A stretch of DNA of 22,003 nt, taken from positions 26,177 to 48,179 of the forward strand of contig NW_014577359.1 in NCBI RefSeq assembly GCF_000485595.1, in the 5' to 3' direction. Source of the DNA: Priapulus caudatus. Taxonomy: Eukaryota; Priapulida; Priapulimorpha; Priapulimorphida; Priapulidae. Each line of letters begins with the position of its first letter. The first letter of the stretch is position 1. Of this stretch, positions 1 through 9,520 are shown in pieces. Under the pieces are notes generated by a model that worked only from the letters and a program-made list of their open reading frames with translations, did not search any database and was not told the origin of the DNA. A program made the translations under genes and the position numbers.

Positions 1-1038
1 CTGAGACCTACTCGATAATTTTGATCTCGCGCAGGCTGAACTCACTGTTGGCGCATGCGTATTTATTTATTCCAAATGGCTGCGCATTTTCATTGTTCAG
101 CCGTGCACCCGCTCAATGACCGTTTCGTGCCATCGTGCACGACAGTGGCACCCGCAGTGAAGAGCTTCGTGCTGAGCAAGAACCTCACCGTGTGCGAGGT
201 GCTTCTAACATTCGCTGATCCAACCTGTCCTCAAGATGTAGTAAGCAGTAGTAGCTGAGTGAAGAGTCCGATTGGTAGTACTGTAACGTGTTTGTTACAT
301 CAGGTGTATATAATATAATTTAGAATTTAGACAGTGTAAAGATAATTCAGATACGGATCATTATATTAAACGAAAAACGTATACCAAAATCCATAACAGC
401 AAAGCACGCACACCGCCACACAGACTGTCTCTCATAGCACCCGACCCTACAACTCTGTCATAATGTCACTCCCGCAAATCTCTCCTAACCCCCTTAGCGC
501 CCTATATATTCACCCCTTATTCACCCTTATTCTTTCTCACCGCAACCTCCGTCCAACCTTCATTTCACAATGCTCGTTAATCTGCCAACCTAAAACTCGT
601 TTACATAGCCGCACAGACGCGCGACGCTCGATAACAACCCGAGTAGCAGCCGCTCCGCGTCCCGCTTACTATGTAACATATGTAACATGTGTAATTCGAA
701 TGTTACAGTACGAATCCGACGTCCGTTATTGTAAATGAAATTGTCAATGACACTGTAGCTCACCACAAAAAATGACACAAATGAGTGAGTAAGAAGAAGT
801 CCGTTTAATTGAGCAACCATCGACGTACATTATAGAAACGATTGGCAAATGTATATGGCATTAATTAATTTATAAACCAAAATGAATCACAATTTGTGAC
901 CGTAGATGGCGCTATACCCGCCTTGTAGTGATGGCGTTTGAAATTAAATAAGTTATGCTGCGTTCCGACATGTTTTGTAAATCTTTACTCTAAATATAGA
1001 CGTTTTATCGCAGGGTGGAGAGGAAATGCCAATTTTGC
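1..1038 (+). repeat. Left arm (outer part) of a 1.1-kb inverted repeat
   Basis: This arm is the reverse complement of 4640-5714, matching from base 2 onward. I estimate well over 90% identity by eye, with scattered one-base indels and one block of about 30 bases (around 5340-5370) present only in the right arm. Its outer end reads TGAGACCTACTCG. It contains no credible coding sequence: the ORFs in it are short, compositionally ordinary and not maintained as clean frames between the arms. The window begins inside or at the edge of the arm, so its outer boundary and any target duplication cannot be seen. Confidence 0.9.
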
Positions 1039-1425
1039 ATTAAAGATATTGTCAATGAAATCTTGTAAACGAAACAGACGAGTGTGACACCCAGACTGTT
1101 TGTGTCTATATAATATGCTATTAATTGCCAAACCCTACCTAATTTGCATAATTTTTTTTAAATATCAAAACCCCTAGCCCTTATTCATTCACATACCAAA
1201 AATGAGCAAAATCCGTTGAACCTGAACTGACTAATGCCAATTCCCTTTGTCCAAAAAATTGGCCGTGGCTCGAAAGTACGTCGAGTGGCGTGCTTCAAAA
1301 TAGGACGTTTAATATGGGAGCATAGCAGTAACAACTATACCAAATTTCAAACATGTGGGCCAAAACGGTTCCTGAGTTATCGTTGACCGAAGCGAAATGT
1401 GACGGACGGAACGGACGGACGGACG
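733..1425 (+). repeat. Diverged direct-repeat segment, copy A
   Basis: Bases 733-910 and 1191-1425 reappear in the same order and orientation at 1603-1865 and 1923-2147. Shared landmarks include TGTCAATGACACT, AATGAGCAAAATCCGTTGAA and AGTTATCGTTGACCG. The middle (about 911-1190) is not shared. The 3' end runs into a GACG-type microsatellite (about 1404-1442), a tail common on dispersed invertebrate repeats. It straddles the arm/insertion border at 1038/1039, so the arm and the insertion contain related sequence. Confidence 0.8.
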
Positions 1426-2586
1426 GACGACGACGGACGACGGCCCATGGCAATTAATAGCTCAGTCTTGACGATGTCAAGGGTGAGCTAACAAATGGAA
1501 TCGCACGCACACGCTAACTGCATTGCATTGCACTGCATGCATTTCTATTATGTACACTTGATTTAGATTACCAAGAACAGGCTTCGGGACTACGTGTTTG
1601 TTAATGAAAGTGTCAATGACACTTTCGCTCCCACAAAAAAAGGACACAAATGAGTGAGTGAAAAGAAGTCAGTTTTAATTGAGCAAAACATCGACGTACA
1701 TTATAGAAACGAAGAGTATATATGGGAGAACTCCCATTATATACTCTTGATAAGATTGTGTTAATTTTTTATGTGAAAATAACAATAATATTATATATAA
1801 ATTATAAATAATTTCTAACAAAAAAATGAATCACAATTTGTGACGGTAGATGGCGCTATACCCGCTTTGATGTTTCTTAGCATAAATCATTATATCATAA
1901 ATAATAGTATAAATCATAATATGTTCACATACAAAAATGAGCAAAATCCGTTGAACCTCAACTGACAAATGGCAATTCCCATTTTTGGCAAAAAATTGCG
2001 CTGGCTCGAAAGTACGTCGACTGGTGTGCTCCAAAATAGGACGTTTAATATGGGAGCATAGCAGTAACAACGATACCCAATTTCAAAACATGTGGGTCAA
2101 ACGGTTCTTGAGTTATCGTTGACCGTAGCCAAATGTTGACGGACGGACGTTGCAGTATTAGTCGAATTAATAAACTTTCCCCTATTTATTTTGACGATTG
2201 AAAAATCTGGTATTTTTGCCGAAAACCGACTCGAGATACCTGCTGACTGCGACTGTCTCTCGCTTTGAGATAACTTCGGGAAACCTCGCGTGTTTCCGTC
2301 AATGATTGACAAATGGAATGAATGACGTCTGTTATTGATTGCCATAGTGATGACCCCCATCTGTGCCCACCTTACGCTGGATGTATAGTAAACTCTGCAG
2401 TACTGACGTGAGTCAGCGCTACCATGGCGCTACACAGCAGCTAAAATACCAGATTTTCACCGCTCATTATCTCAGCGTAGGGACATGCGGTTTGTTTTAT
2501 ATTAACAAGGTAGGACAGCTGATCAATAATACTGCAAAGAATCGTCAAAATAAAACGGGGAAAGTTGATTGAATCGACTAATACTG
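1039..2586 (+). mobile_element. Composite insertion splitting the left arm
   Basis: In the uninterrupted right arm (read on the minus strand) CCAATTTTGGCAACATGG is continuous. In the left arm the first half ends near 1038 and the second half resumes near 2587, so about 1.55 kb was inserted, or rearranged, there. The insertion holds diverged direct repeats, a GACG microsatellite and, at its right end, the 441-bp inverted-repeat element. I see no open reading frame worth calling and no clean target duplication. Confidence 0.75.
1603..2147 (+). repeat. Diverged direct-repeat segment, copy B
   Basis: Second copy of the segment described at 733-1425. Bases 1603-1865 match 733-910, including the CACAATTTGTGAC and AGATGGCGCTATACCCGC landmarks. 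Bases 1923-2147 match 1191-1425. An extra palindrome-like stretch, TATATGGGAGAACTCCCATTATA, sits near 1718-1740. Copy B ends directly at the start of the 441-bp element. Probably an old dispersed family rather than a recent tandem duplication, because divergence is considerable. Confidence 0.75.
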
Positions 2587-2588
2587 CA
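2148..2588. mobile_element. 441-bp non-autonomous inverted-repeat element (MITE-like)
   Basis: The left end GTTGCAGTATTAGTCGA is matched by TCGACTAATACTGCAAC at the right end. Homology continues inward for about 50 bases (CTTTCCCC, then TTTATTTTGACGATT) and again subterminally (AAATCTGGTATTTT / AAAATACCAGATTTT). There is no transposase. No target duplication is visible: the left flank is a GGAC repeat and the right flank is arm sequence. The last bases CAAC may be shared with the arm. Superfamily not assigned. Confidence 0.75.
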
Positions 2589-2644
2589 ACATGGTTTCAG
2601 CATTTCACCGTTGTACGCTCTCCTTCTTTATACGCTCTTGATTA
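2587..2644 (+). repeat. Left arm (inner part) of the inverted repeat
   Basis: This is the reverse complement of 4591-4645 with a single base difference (CACCGTTG versus CACGTTG when compared in the same orientation). It completes the arm interrupted by 1039-2586. The inner end GCTCTTGAT is the last base pairing; beyond it the two sides diverge. Confidence 0.85.
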
Positions 2645-3817
2645 TATTGATGTATAAATTAGATAGATATATCTCTGGCATAGTATTTATAGTTATAATC
2701 AAGAGCCGTATAACGAAGTTATACCTTCTTTATGCGCTCTTCTTTATACGCTCTTCTTTATACGCTCCCTCTTTATACGCTCTTGTTATAATATATTTAT
2801 TTTAGCCAAGAGTAGTGCCCTTGTGGGCCGCTGTGCATAGTCATAATATCTTCTCACGCGTTACTCTCAACGACTATTGTAACACTGCCATGACTGTTTG
2901 GCTAAGGTGCAGGGGCACTTGGAACGTTTCAATAAAAAATATGGTAAATAAACACGGAATGAACTACCAAAGCTTTACTTCCTTTCCCCCATTATTGCCG
3001 ATAACTTCCTGTAATTTGTAAATGCCGTTTATATGCTCCTCTGCAATATATGAGTACCCACGCACGCCGCTGTGCACAAACAACAAGTACAAGCGTTTAT
3101 TACTCTTTTTACTCTATTTACTCTTTATTCATGTCAATTTCATAATATTTTACATTGGAATGAACTGTGATAAATGACATACATGTATAATAACAAATAA
3201 TGACATAATGTACAAACTATTGCACAAAAATTAAGTGAAAGCGTATATATAATCATGCAGTTCCATTGATGAAAACATAAACGAAAGTCCAGAAGTACGT
3301 GTTACCATCATATGAATTCATTCCAAGTATGGGAAACTCGCTGGAACTGACACTAGAGTCTATCAGGAATGAATAATAATAGATTATTAGTCTATTATTA
3401 TTCGGATAGGAGTCGTCACACAGGTCGACCCTTGCTCCAAACCATGTAATAACTATTAGGCCTATCTCTCTCCCTTTTCTGTTTCGATCTCTTCGGTACA
3501 ATAAATAATTCTGTATGCATAGTTCTATTTACTGGATTCTATGGCTAATAATTATATGTTTAGAAAATTAGACTTTAGGATTAGACTTCGGATAATTGGG
3601 CAAGTAACTGTCACGAAAAAGCCCACCACCGACTGTCAAGTCTCAACGTGAAAGCACATGAACGAACGCACGCACGCATGCACCCAGCACGCTCGTACTT
3701 GCCCTTCCCCTGGAAAAGCACCCCTTGGACCCCATGCCATTCACTTCTCCCAATAATTACAAAGATGACCCACCATAATAAACATATATGGAGTTTGTGC
3801 AACAAAACCACCTACCT
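2645..3817 (+). repeat. Duplicated block X, copy 1
   Basis: Near-identical to 10931-12090: only a few substitutions (for example near 3349 and 3403) and a 6-base indel near 3792 were noticed over about 1.2 kb. It starts with repeats of the phrase TTTATACGCTCTTC (about 2730-2785) and ends at a (CCTA)n array in both copies. A third, more diverged and shorter copy is at 10070-10383. Small ORFs inside (2815-3021 plus, 3253-3501 minus) look the same in both copies only because the DNA is the same; I see no protein family in them. Confidence 0.9.
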
Positions 3818-4040
3818 ATATCTACAGACCTACCTACCTACCTATATATCTATTTACCTACCTACCTATCTACAGACCTACCTACCTACCTTATTACCAA
3901 CCTACCTACCTATCTATTTACCTACCTACCTATCTACAGACCTACCTACCAACCTTATTACCAACCTACCTACCTATCTATTTACCTACCTACCTATCTA
4001 CAGACCTACCTACCAACCTTATTACCAACCTACCTACCTA
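3818..4040 (+). repeat. (CCTA)n array with higher-order structure, array 1
   Basis: Tetranucleotide CCTA/ACCT repeats interrupted regularly by CTATCTACAGACC, CTATCTATTTACC and ACCTTATTACCAA, forming a higher-order unit of roughly 60-70 bases. The same interruptions recur in the array at 12091-12505, so the two arrays are related and not independent microsatellites. Confidence 0.9.
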
Positions 4041-4519
4041 CCCGCACGCAGCACGGTCGTACGCACGCACGCACGCACGTGTACGTGTCGCTGCTTTCAT
4101 TGAGTGTTGAACGCAAGCATACAACCGAAAATGAGACAACTCTCACATCCCCCAGCACTCGTGTAGACAGACTGAGCCATATAGTTTACAAGGGAAGCGT
4201 CAGTTTGGTAACTTTGGTTGCGATGGTATGTGTCGCAGTGTGGATTGGTTTCTGCTAGACACGCCTTTCAACACACCAGCAGCTCGATGGCGTAGTGGAT
4301 TTACACTGGAATTCATCAACATTTGCGTACACAGCTGCTATACGCTGCGTGCTTGATGAAGCGCACCTACGAGCTTTGCGTACGTACTTCGTAGCAACTT
4401 TGTGTACGCAATAGACTACGCAACGTTGATGAATCTGCATATAACACACGCGCCCCGCGCGCACTTACGTACACACGCCCGCCCGCCCGCCACGCACGCA
4501 CGCACGCACGCACGCACGC

Positions 4520-4520
<1 letters not shown>
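4041..4520 (+). repeat. Duplicated block Y, copy 1
   Basis: Closely matches 7160-7648, with small indels. Landmarks are GTGTACGTGTCGCTGCTTTC, TACAAGGGAAGCGTCAG and TGCGTACGTACTTCGTAGC. It contains a foldback of about 130 bases: ATTCATCAACATTTGCGTAC near 4312 pairs imperfectly with GTACGCAA...GTTGATGAAT near 4402-4434. Both copies end in a (CGCA)n microsatellite. Non-coding as far as I can see. Confidence 0.88.
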
Positions 4521-4585
<65 letters not shown>

Positions 4586-4586
4586 T
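4491..4586 (+). repeat. Compound microsatellite (CGCA)n-(CA)n-(TA)n
   Basis: Runs of CGCA, then about 25 CA dinucleotides, then ATATAT up to the inner end of the right inverted-repeat arm. Alternating purine-pyrimidine sequence of this kind can adopt Z-DNA. The His/Thr and Val/Cys open frames across it are artefacts of the repeat. Confidence 0.95.
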
Positions 4587-4590
4587 TATA

Positions 4591-5714
4591 TCAAGAGCGT
4601 ATAAAGAAGGAGAGCGTACAACGTGAAATGCTGAAACCATGTTGCCAAAATTGGCATTTCCTCTCCACCCTGCCGATAAAACGTCTATATTAGAGTAAAG
4701 ATTTACAAAACATGTCGGAACGCAGCATAACTTATTTATTTCAAACGCCATCACTACAAAGCGGGTATAGCGCCATCTACGGTCACAAATTGTGATTCAT
4801 TTTGGTTTATAAATTATTATTGCCATATACAGATGCCAATCGTTTCTATAATGTACGTCGATGGTTGCTCAATTAAAACGGACTTCTTCTTACTCACTCA
4901 TTTGTGTCATTTTTTGTGGTGAGCTACAGTGTCATTGACAATTTCATTTACAATAACGGACGTCGGATTTCGTACTGTAACATTCGAATTACACATGTTA
5001 CATATGTTACATAGTAAGCGGGACGCGGAGGGCTGCTACTCGGGGTTGTTATCGAGCGTCGCGCGTCTTGTGCGGCTATGGTAAACGAGTTTTAGGTTGG
5101 GCAGATTAACGAGCCATTGTGAAATGAAGGTTGGGACGGAGGTTGCGTGAGAAAGAATAAGGGGTGAATAAGGGGTGAATATATAGGGGCGGCTAAGGGG
5201 GGTTAGGAGAGATTTGCGGGAGTGACATTATGACAGAGTTGTAGGGGTCGGGTGCTATGAGAGACAGTCTGTGTGCGGGTGTGCGTGCTTTGCTGTTATG
5301 GGTTTTGGTTATACGTTTTGGTTTAATATAATGATCCGTTTGTTGAACACAACTCTGTGTACATCTATATCTTTACATGTCTAAATTCTAAATTATATTA
5401 TATACACCCTGATGTAACAAACAACGTTACAGTACTACCAATCGGACTCTTCACTCAGCTACTACTGCTTACTACATCTTGAGGACAGGTTGGATCAGCG
5501 AATGTTAGAAGCACCTCGCACAAGGTGAGGTTCCTGCTCAGCACGAAGCTCCTCACTGCGGGTGCCACTGTCGGTGCACGTGGGCACGAAACGGTCATTG
5601 GAGCGGGTGCACGGCTGAACCAATGAAAATGCGCAGCCATTTCGGAATAACTAAATACGCATGCGCCAACAGTGAGTTCAGCCTCGCGAGATCAAAATTA
5701 TCGAGTAGGTCTCA
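4591..5714 (-). repeat. Right arm of the 1.1-kb inverted repeat
   Basis: Reverse complement of 2-1038 joined to 2587-2644. It is the uninterrupted arm and so shows the ancestral order. It includes a block of about 30 bases (around 5340-5370) missing from the left arm. Its outer end (CGAGTAGGTCTCA) lies one base from the start of the telomere-repeat MITE at 5716. With the left arm it would define a structure of about 5.7 kb; I see no transposase or polymerase between the arms. Confidence 0.9.
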
Positions 5715-5715
5715 T

Positions 5716-6001
5716 GGGAGAGATAGTGATCCGCTAGATGGCGCATTATTAGTGTGTTGTGGATATAGAAATCACTGTTGTTAACCCTAACCCTAACCCT
5801 AACCTTAATCCTAACCCTAACCCTAATCCTAACCCTAACCCTAATCCTAACCCTAACCCTAATCCTAACCCTAACCCTAATCCTAACCCTAACCCTAACC
5901 CTAATTCTAAAATAAAACAAAATTAGCCAAAAATAATAAAAATAAATAAGAGACAAAATTAGCCAATCAGAGCCGTCCCCTAGCGGATCACTATCTCTCC
6001 C
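5716..6001. mobile_element. 286-bp inverted-repeat element carrying telomere-like repeats
   Basis: The ends are perfect 22-base inverted repeats: 5716-5737, reading GGGAGAGATAGTGATCCGCT and then AG, and 5980-6001. Between them are the motif AGATGGCGC, an interstitial telomere-like array (5781-5910) and an AT-rich segment. No coding sequence and no obvious target duplication; the flanks are CTCAT on the left and TTGTG on the right. The left end directly abuts the right arm. Confidence 0.8.
5781..5910 (-). repeat. Interstitial telomere-like array with an 18-bp higher-order unit
   Basis: After a few plain CCCTAA units the array settles into a regular pattern of two CCCTAA followed by one TCCTAA, making an 18-base unit repeated about five times, then degenerates near 5905. 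On the other strand this is TTAGGG with a TTAGGA variant at every third repeat. The regularity suggests amplification of an 18-mer. Being internal and enclosed by inverted repeats, it is not the chromosome end. Confidence 0.92.
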
Positions 6002-6078
6002 TTGTGCAAAATTTAAAATGATCAAACACGGCATATTTTCCTCACCGCCTCGCGAGACTGAAAACTCAGTGAGACCGA

Positions 6079-6305
6079 CCCCGCACACGGTGAGGTTCCC
6101 GCTGAGCACGGAGCGTGAGCTTCCCGCTGAGCACGGAGCGTGAGGTTCCCGCTGAGCACGGAGCGTGAGCTTCCCGCTGAGCACGGAGCGTGAGGTTCCC
6201 GCTGAGCACGGAGCGTGAGCTTCCCGCTGAGCACGGAGCGTGAGGTTCCTGCTGAGCACGGAGCGTGAGCTTCGTGCTCAGCAGGAACCTCACCGTGTGC
6301 GGGGT
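6079..6305. repeat. 25-bp minisatellite flanked by inverted caps
   Basis: Seven 25-base units run from 6090 to 6264 (core TTCCCGCTGAGCACGGAGCG), alternating GTGAGG and GTGAGC starts and so forming a 50-base dimer. The leading segment (6079-6113) is repeated in inverted orientation at 6271-6305. The unit resembles the inverted-repeat arms near 165-205 and 5518-5555 (GTGCTGAGCAAGAACCTCAC and its complement), suggesting origin from arm sequence. The apparent ORFs across it are repeats in frame because 25 x 3 = 75. Confidence 0.85.
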
Positions 6306-7030
6306 GGCTTTACACACACACGTGAGTGAGGGATGTTGGACAATGAATGCGTCTCTACTATTATATACATACAGGGCATGAAATTCCGATTTTTTGGCAC
6401 CGGCCCAGAGGGCTGGCAACAGCAGTTTTTTTACCAGCCCTCACCATAATTTACCAACCCTCACAAATTTTTTTTTTTTTCAAAAAATAAAGATAACTGT
6501 TTCACTGACTCTTGCTTGTCCGAAAAATGGTGTAGTGTGCGGAATCGCGTAGTAGCTGTTTTAAACAGACTATATAATGCAGATCGTGAATGATATCCGA
6601 AGTGTTTTTGTGAACGTCATGTTTCACGCTTGCATTCTCGATTTCAAATTTGTAAAATGTTGATAAATTATGGCGTGATATCCTTCAGGTAAAACAACAA
6701 TGTAGGTTATTTGTTCATTAATGCTATAAATATAAATAAAAGATTTCGCGTACGCGAGCGAGGCCGTATTAGGTGCGATTCATCAAGCTAAAATTTACGT
6801 AAATCTTTGCGTAACTTTACACGAGCTGAAGAGGTGCCGTAAACCACTCGAAATTTCCACAAGTGTGTCCAGCATACCGCAGCATGCATTATTTTATTGA
6901 GAAAACATAAAATTACTACTCAAATAAAAATACATAAATAACTGGCTTACTACACAGACAGGCGGCGCCTTTGACGCTTCTTTTGTCACAACTTGGCATT
7001 GTTTTCGTTATAAGCGAGTTCGTAGTTAGC
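6306..7030. other. AT-rich non-coding stretch, no gene seen
   Basis: Contains a T run near 6468-6480, a pair of related phrases (ACCAGCCCTCACCATAATTTACCAACCCTC, 6432-6461, given here only by its repeated core CCCTCAC) and a possible small foldback around 6776-6820 beginning GATTCATCAAGC. No ORF over 60 codons on the plus strand before 6971 and no RNA gene recognised. Confidence 0.6.
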
Positions 7031-7034
7031 CGTG

Positions 7035-7200
7035 TAGGCCTACGTGCACACGCACGCACGTGTACGTGCACACGCACGCACTTGTACGTGCACAAGCACG
7101 CACGTGTACGTGTACGTGCACACGCACGCATGCACGTGTACGTACGCACGCACGCATGCACGTGTACGTACGCACGCACGCACGCACGCACGTGTACGTG
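7035..7200 (+). repeat. CGCACGTGTACGTG-type microsatellite
   Basis: Irregular alternation of CGCA, CGTGTACGTG and CACGCACG for about 165 bases, rich in CACGTG hexamers and alternating purine-pyrimidine steps. It leads straight into block Y copy 2. All six frames are partly open with Arg/Thr/His or Cys/Val residues; none is credible as protein. Confidence 0.9.
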
Positions 7201-7614
7201 TCGCTGCTTTCATTGAGTGTTGAACGCAAGCATACAACCGAAAATGAGGACAACTCTCACATCCCCCAGCACTCGTGTAGACAGAGCTAGAGCCATATAG
7301 TTTACAAGGGAAGCGTCAGTTTGGTAACTTTGGTTGCGATGGTATGTGTCGCAGTGTGATTGGTTTCTGCTAGACACGCCTTTCAACAACCAGCAGCTAC
7401 GATGGCGTAGTGGATTTACACTGGAATTCATCAACATTTGCGTACACAGCTGCTATACGCTGCGTTGATGAAGCGCACCTACGAGCTTTGCGTACGTACT
7501 TCGTAGCAACTTTGTGTACGCAATAGACTACGCAACGTTGATGAATCTGCATATAACACACGCGCCCCCGCGCGCACTTACGTACACACGCCCGCCCGCC
7601 CGCACGCACGCATA

Positions 7615-7646
<32 letters not shown>

Positions 7647-7648
7647 CG
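7160..7648 (+). repeat. Duplicated block Y, copy 2
   Basis: Second copy of 4041-4520 with small indels, again ending in (CGCA)n. The copy stops at a single undetermined base (7649), after which the sequence changes completely. That position is therefore a likely assembly join. Confidence 0.85.
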
Positions 7649-7649
7649 N
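7649..7649. other. Single undetermined base (N)
   Basis: One N at the end of the (CGCA)n tract; sequence on either side belongs to different repeat blocks. Probably a closed or bridged gap. Confidence 0.95.
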
Positions 7650-7719
7650 ATAATTTATTTATTTATAATATAGTGAGCATGACTGACTCTGAGATGACTT
7701 TTCAATGTCATTCTGGGCA

Positions 7720-8320
7720 TACCTTACCTACTACCTACCTACCTACCTACCCTACTACCTACCTACCTAGCCCTACTACCTACCTACCTAGCCTACCTAC
7801 CTACCTACCTACCTACCTAACCTACCCTACCGTAGACCTGCAGCCTACCTACCTACCTACCTACCTACATACCCTACCTACCTACTACCTAACCTACTAC
7901 CTACCTAGCCTAACCTACCTACCTACTACTACTACCCTACCTACCTACTACAACCTACCTATCCTACCTACCTACCTACCTTAACCCTACCTTACCTACC
8001 CTACCTACCACTACCTACCTACCTACCTACCCTACCTAGGCCTACCTACCTCACTACCTACCTACCTACCTACTAGCCTACCTACCTACCTACCCTACCT
8101 ACCAGCCTATCTACCTACCTACCTACCTACCTACTACCTACCTACTACCTACCTACCCGCTACCTACCTACCTCCTTAACCTACCTACCTACCTACCTTA
8201 CCATACGCTACCTACCTACCTACCTACCTAACCTACCTACCTACCTACCATACATACCTACCTACTACTACCATACCTAGCCTACCTACCTTATACTTAC
8301 ATACCTACTTATCTATATGT
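7720..8320 (+). repeat. (CCTA)n array 2, noisy
   Basis: CCTA repeats with frequent irregular single-base insertions and deletions (CCCTA, CCTAG, CTAC). The lead-in near 7676-7715 (GTGAGCATGACTGACTCTGA, ending TTCAATGTCATTCTGG) recurs before the arrays at 8871 and 10757. The irregularity looks like raw long-read error rather than biological decay. Confidence 0.88.
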
Positions 8321-8870
8321 GGTTGTAATTTTTCTCAATAAGGGCACCTTTTGTGGTTTTTTTATGTCAGGCTCACATTTTTTTATTTAATTGAATTCCA
8401 GTAAGCATTCTATCATTAAATGTAGATTCAGGCGCGTAATTACACTTGGGAAATAAACTTTCAGCACTATTTATTGCACACGGTTTTGTTTCGAGTTTTA
8501 GGGTAGAAAAATTTATGTATTTTTGGCCTCATTTTAGAAATGTCCGAGATCTATGTCGCATATTAATGTCCCAGTTTCTTTCAAGTTTTCTACATCTCAA
8601 ACCTCCTAATAACCATGAATATGTTCATTTTAAACGTTGCGGTAGCGAGTACAATATCCATGAGAAAAAAGAGCTATGTAAATTACACTAGTTTTAAAAA
8701 AAAAAAATGAAAATACAGGTGTCCGGGCAAAATCCACATCCACTCCATAACAATCAATGAAATGTCGGCCCGCCTATTGAGAGGAAGTAGAACTAAGACA
8801 TATACTCATGTAACAAGTCAGGTTTGTGTAACCCATACATGAGAGACTTGTTCAATGTCATTCTGGTGCC
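8321..8870. other. AT-rich spacer, no gene supported
   Basis: Sequence that I see only once in the window. A plus-strand open frame at 8446-8691 (81 codons) has no recognisable family, no good start context evidence and lies among array fragments, so I do not call it a gene. The last 35 bases repeat the lead-in that precedes the (CCTA)n arrays. Confidence 0.6.
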
Positions 8871-9520
8871 ATAACCTAGCCTACCTCCTTACCTACCTAG
8901 CCTATACCTACCTACCTACCTACCTACCTACCTAACCTACCTACTACCTACCTACCCTACCTACATACCTTACCTACCACCTACCTACCTACCTACTACC
9001 TACCTACTACCTACCGAGCCTAACTTACCTACCTACTACCTACCTACTTAGCCTACCTACCTACCTACTACCTACCTACCTACTACCTACCTACATACCT
9101 ACCTTATACTGACATACCTACTTATCTTATATATCTACTACCTACCTTACCTACCTTAATACTACCTACCTACCTATTACAGACCTACCTACCTACCATA
9201 CCTAGCACATACCTAACCTACCTACTACCTCCTACCACCTACCTACCTACCTACCTACCTACCTACCTACTACTATTACAGATCCTAGCCTACAACCTTT
9301 TACCAACCTACTAACCTAGCCTATCTAATCTATCTATCATATCCTATCCTATCTACCTTACCACCTACTACCTACCTACCTACCTACCTACCTACCTACT
9401 AACCTAACCTACCCTACCTACCCTACCTACCTACTCCTACCTTGACTACCTACCATACCCTAATTTAGCCTACTACTTATCTACAGAACCTGCATACAAC
9501 TCTTATTACCAACTTACCTA
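8871..9520 (+). repeat. (CCTA)n array 3, noisy
   Basis: Irregular CCTA repeats with fragments of the higher-order interruptions (CTATTACAGACC, CTATCTACAGAACC). The same insertion-rich noise as in array 2 continues into the first part of block Z copy 1 (to about 9780), which supports a sequencing origin for the irregularity. Confidence 0.88.

Noticed and set aside
55-258. 67-codon ORF in the left arm, with a relative of 61 codons at 5455-5640 on the minus strand
   Set aside because: The two are the same DNA in inverted arms. Their N-terminal parts differ by frameshifts, so the frame is not maintained as a protein would be.
3648-4258. Overlapping ORFs of about 150 codons rich in Tyr, Leu, Pro, Thr (also at 11934-12584 and 7514-7984)
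   Set aside because: Translations of (CCTA)n arrays in several frames; no protein-like composition outside the repeat.
4367-4754. Cys/Val and His/Thr-rich ORFs
   Set aside because: Translations of the (CGCA)n and (CA)n microsatellite.
5781-5910. True chromosome end
   Set aside because: The telomere-like array is short, variant, internal and enclosed by inverted repeats.
5678-6419. ORFs of 70-193 codons on the minus strand with regular repeats
   Set aside because: Products of the 25-bp minisatellite and the telomere-like array; no independent support.
8446-8691. 81-codon ORF in the AT-rich spacer
   Set aside because: No recognised family, no splice or promoter context, and its neighbourhood is gap-filled repeat sequence.
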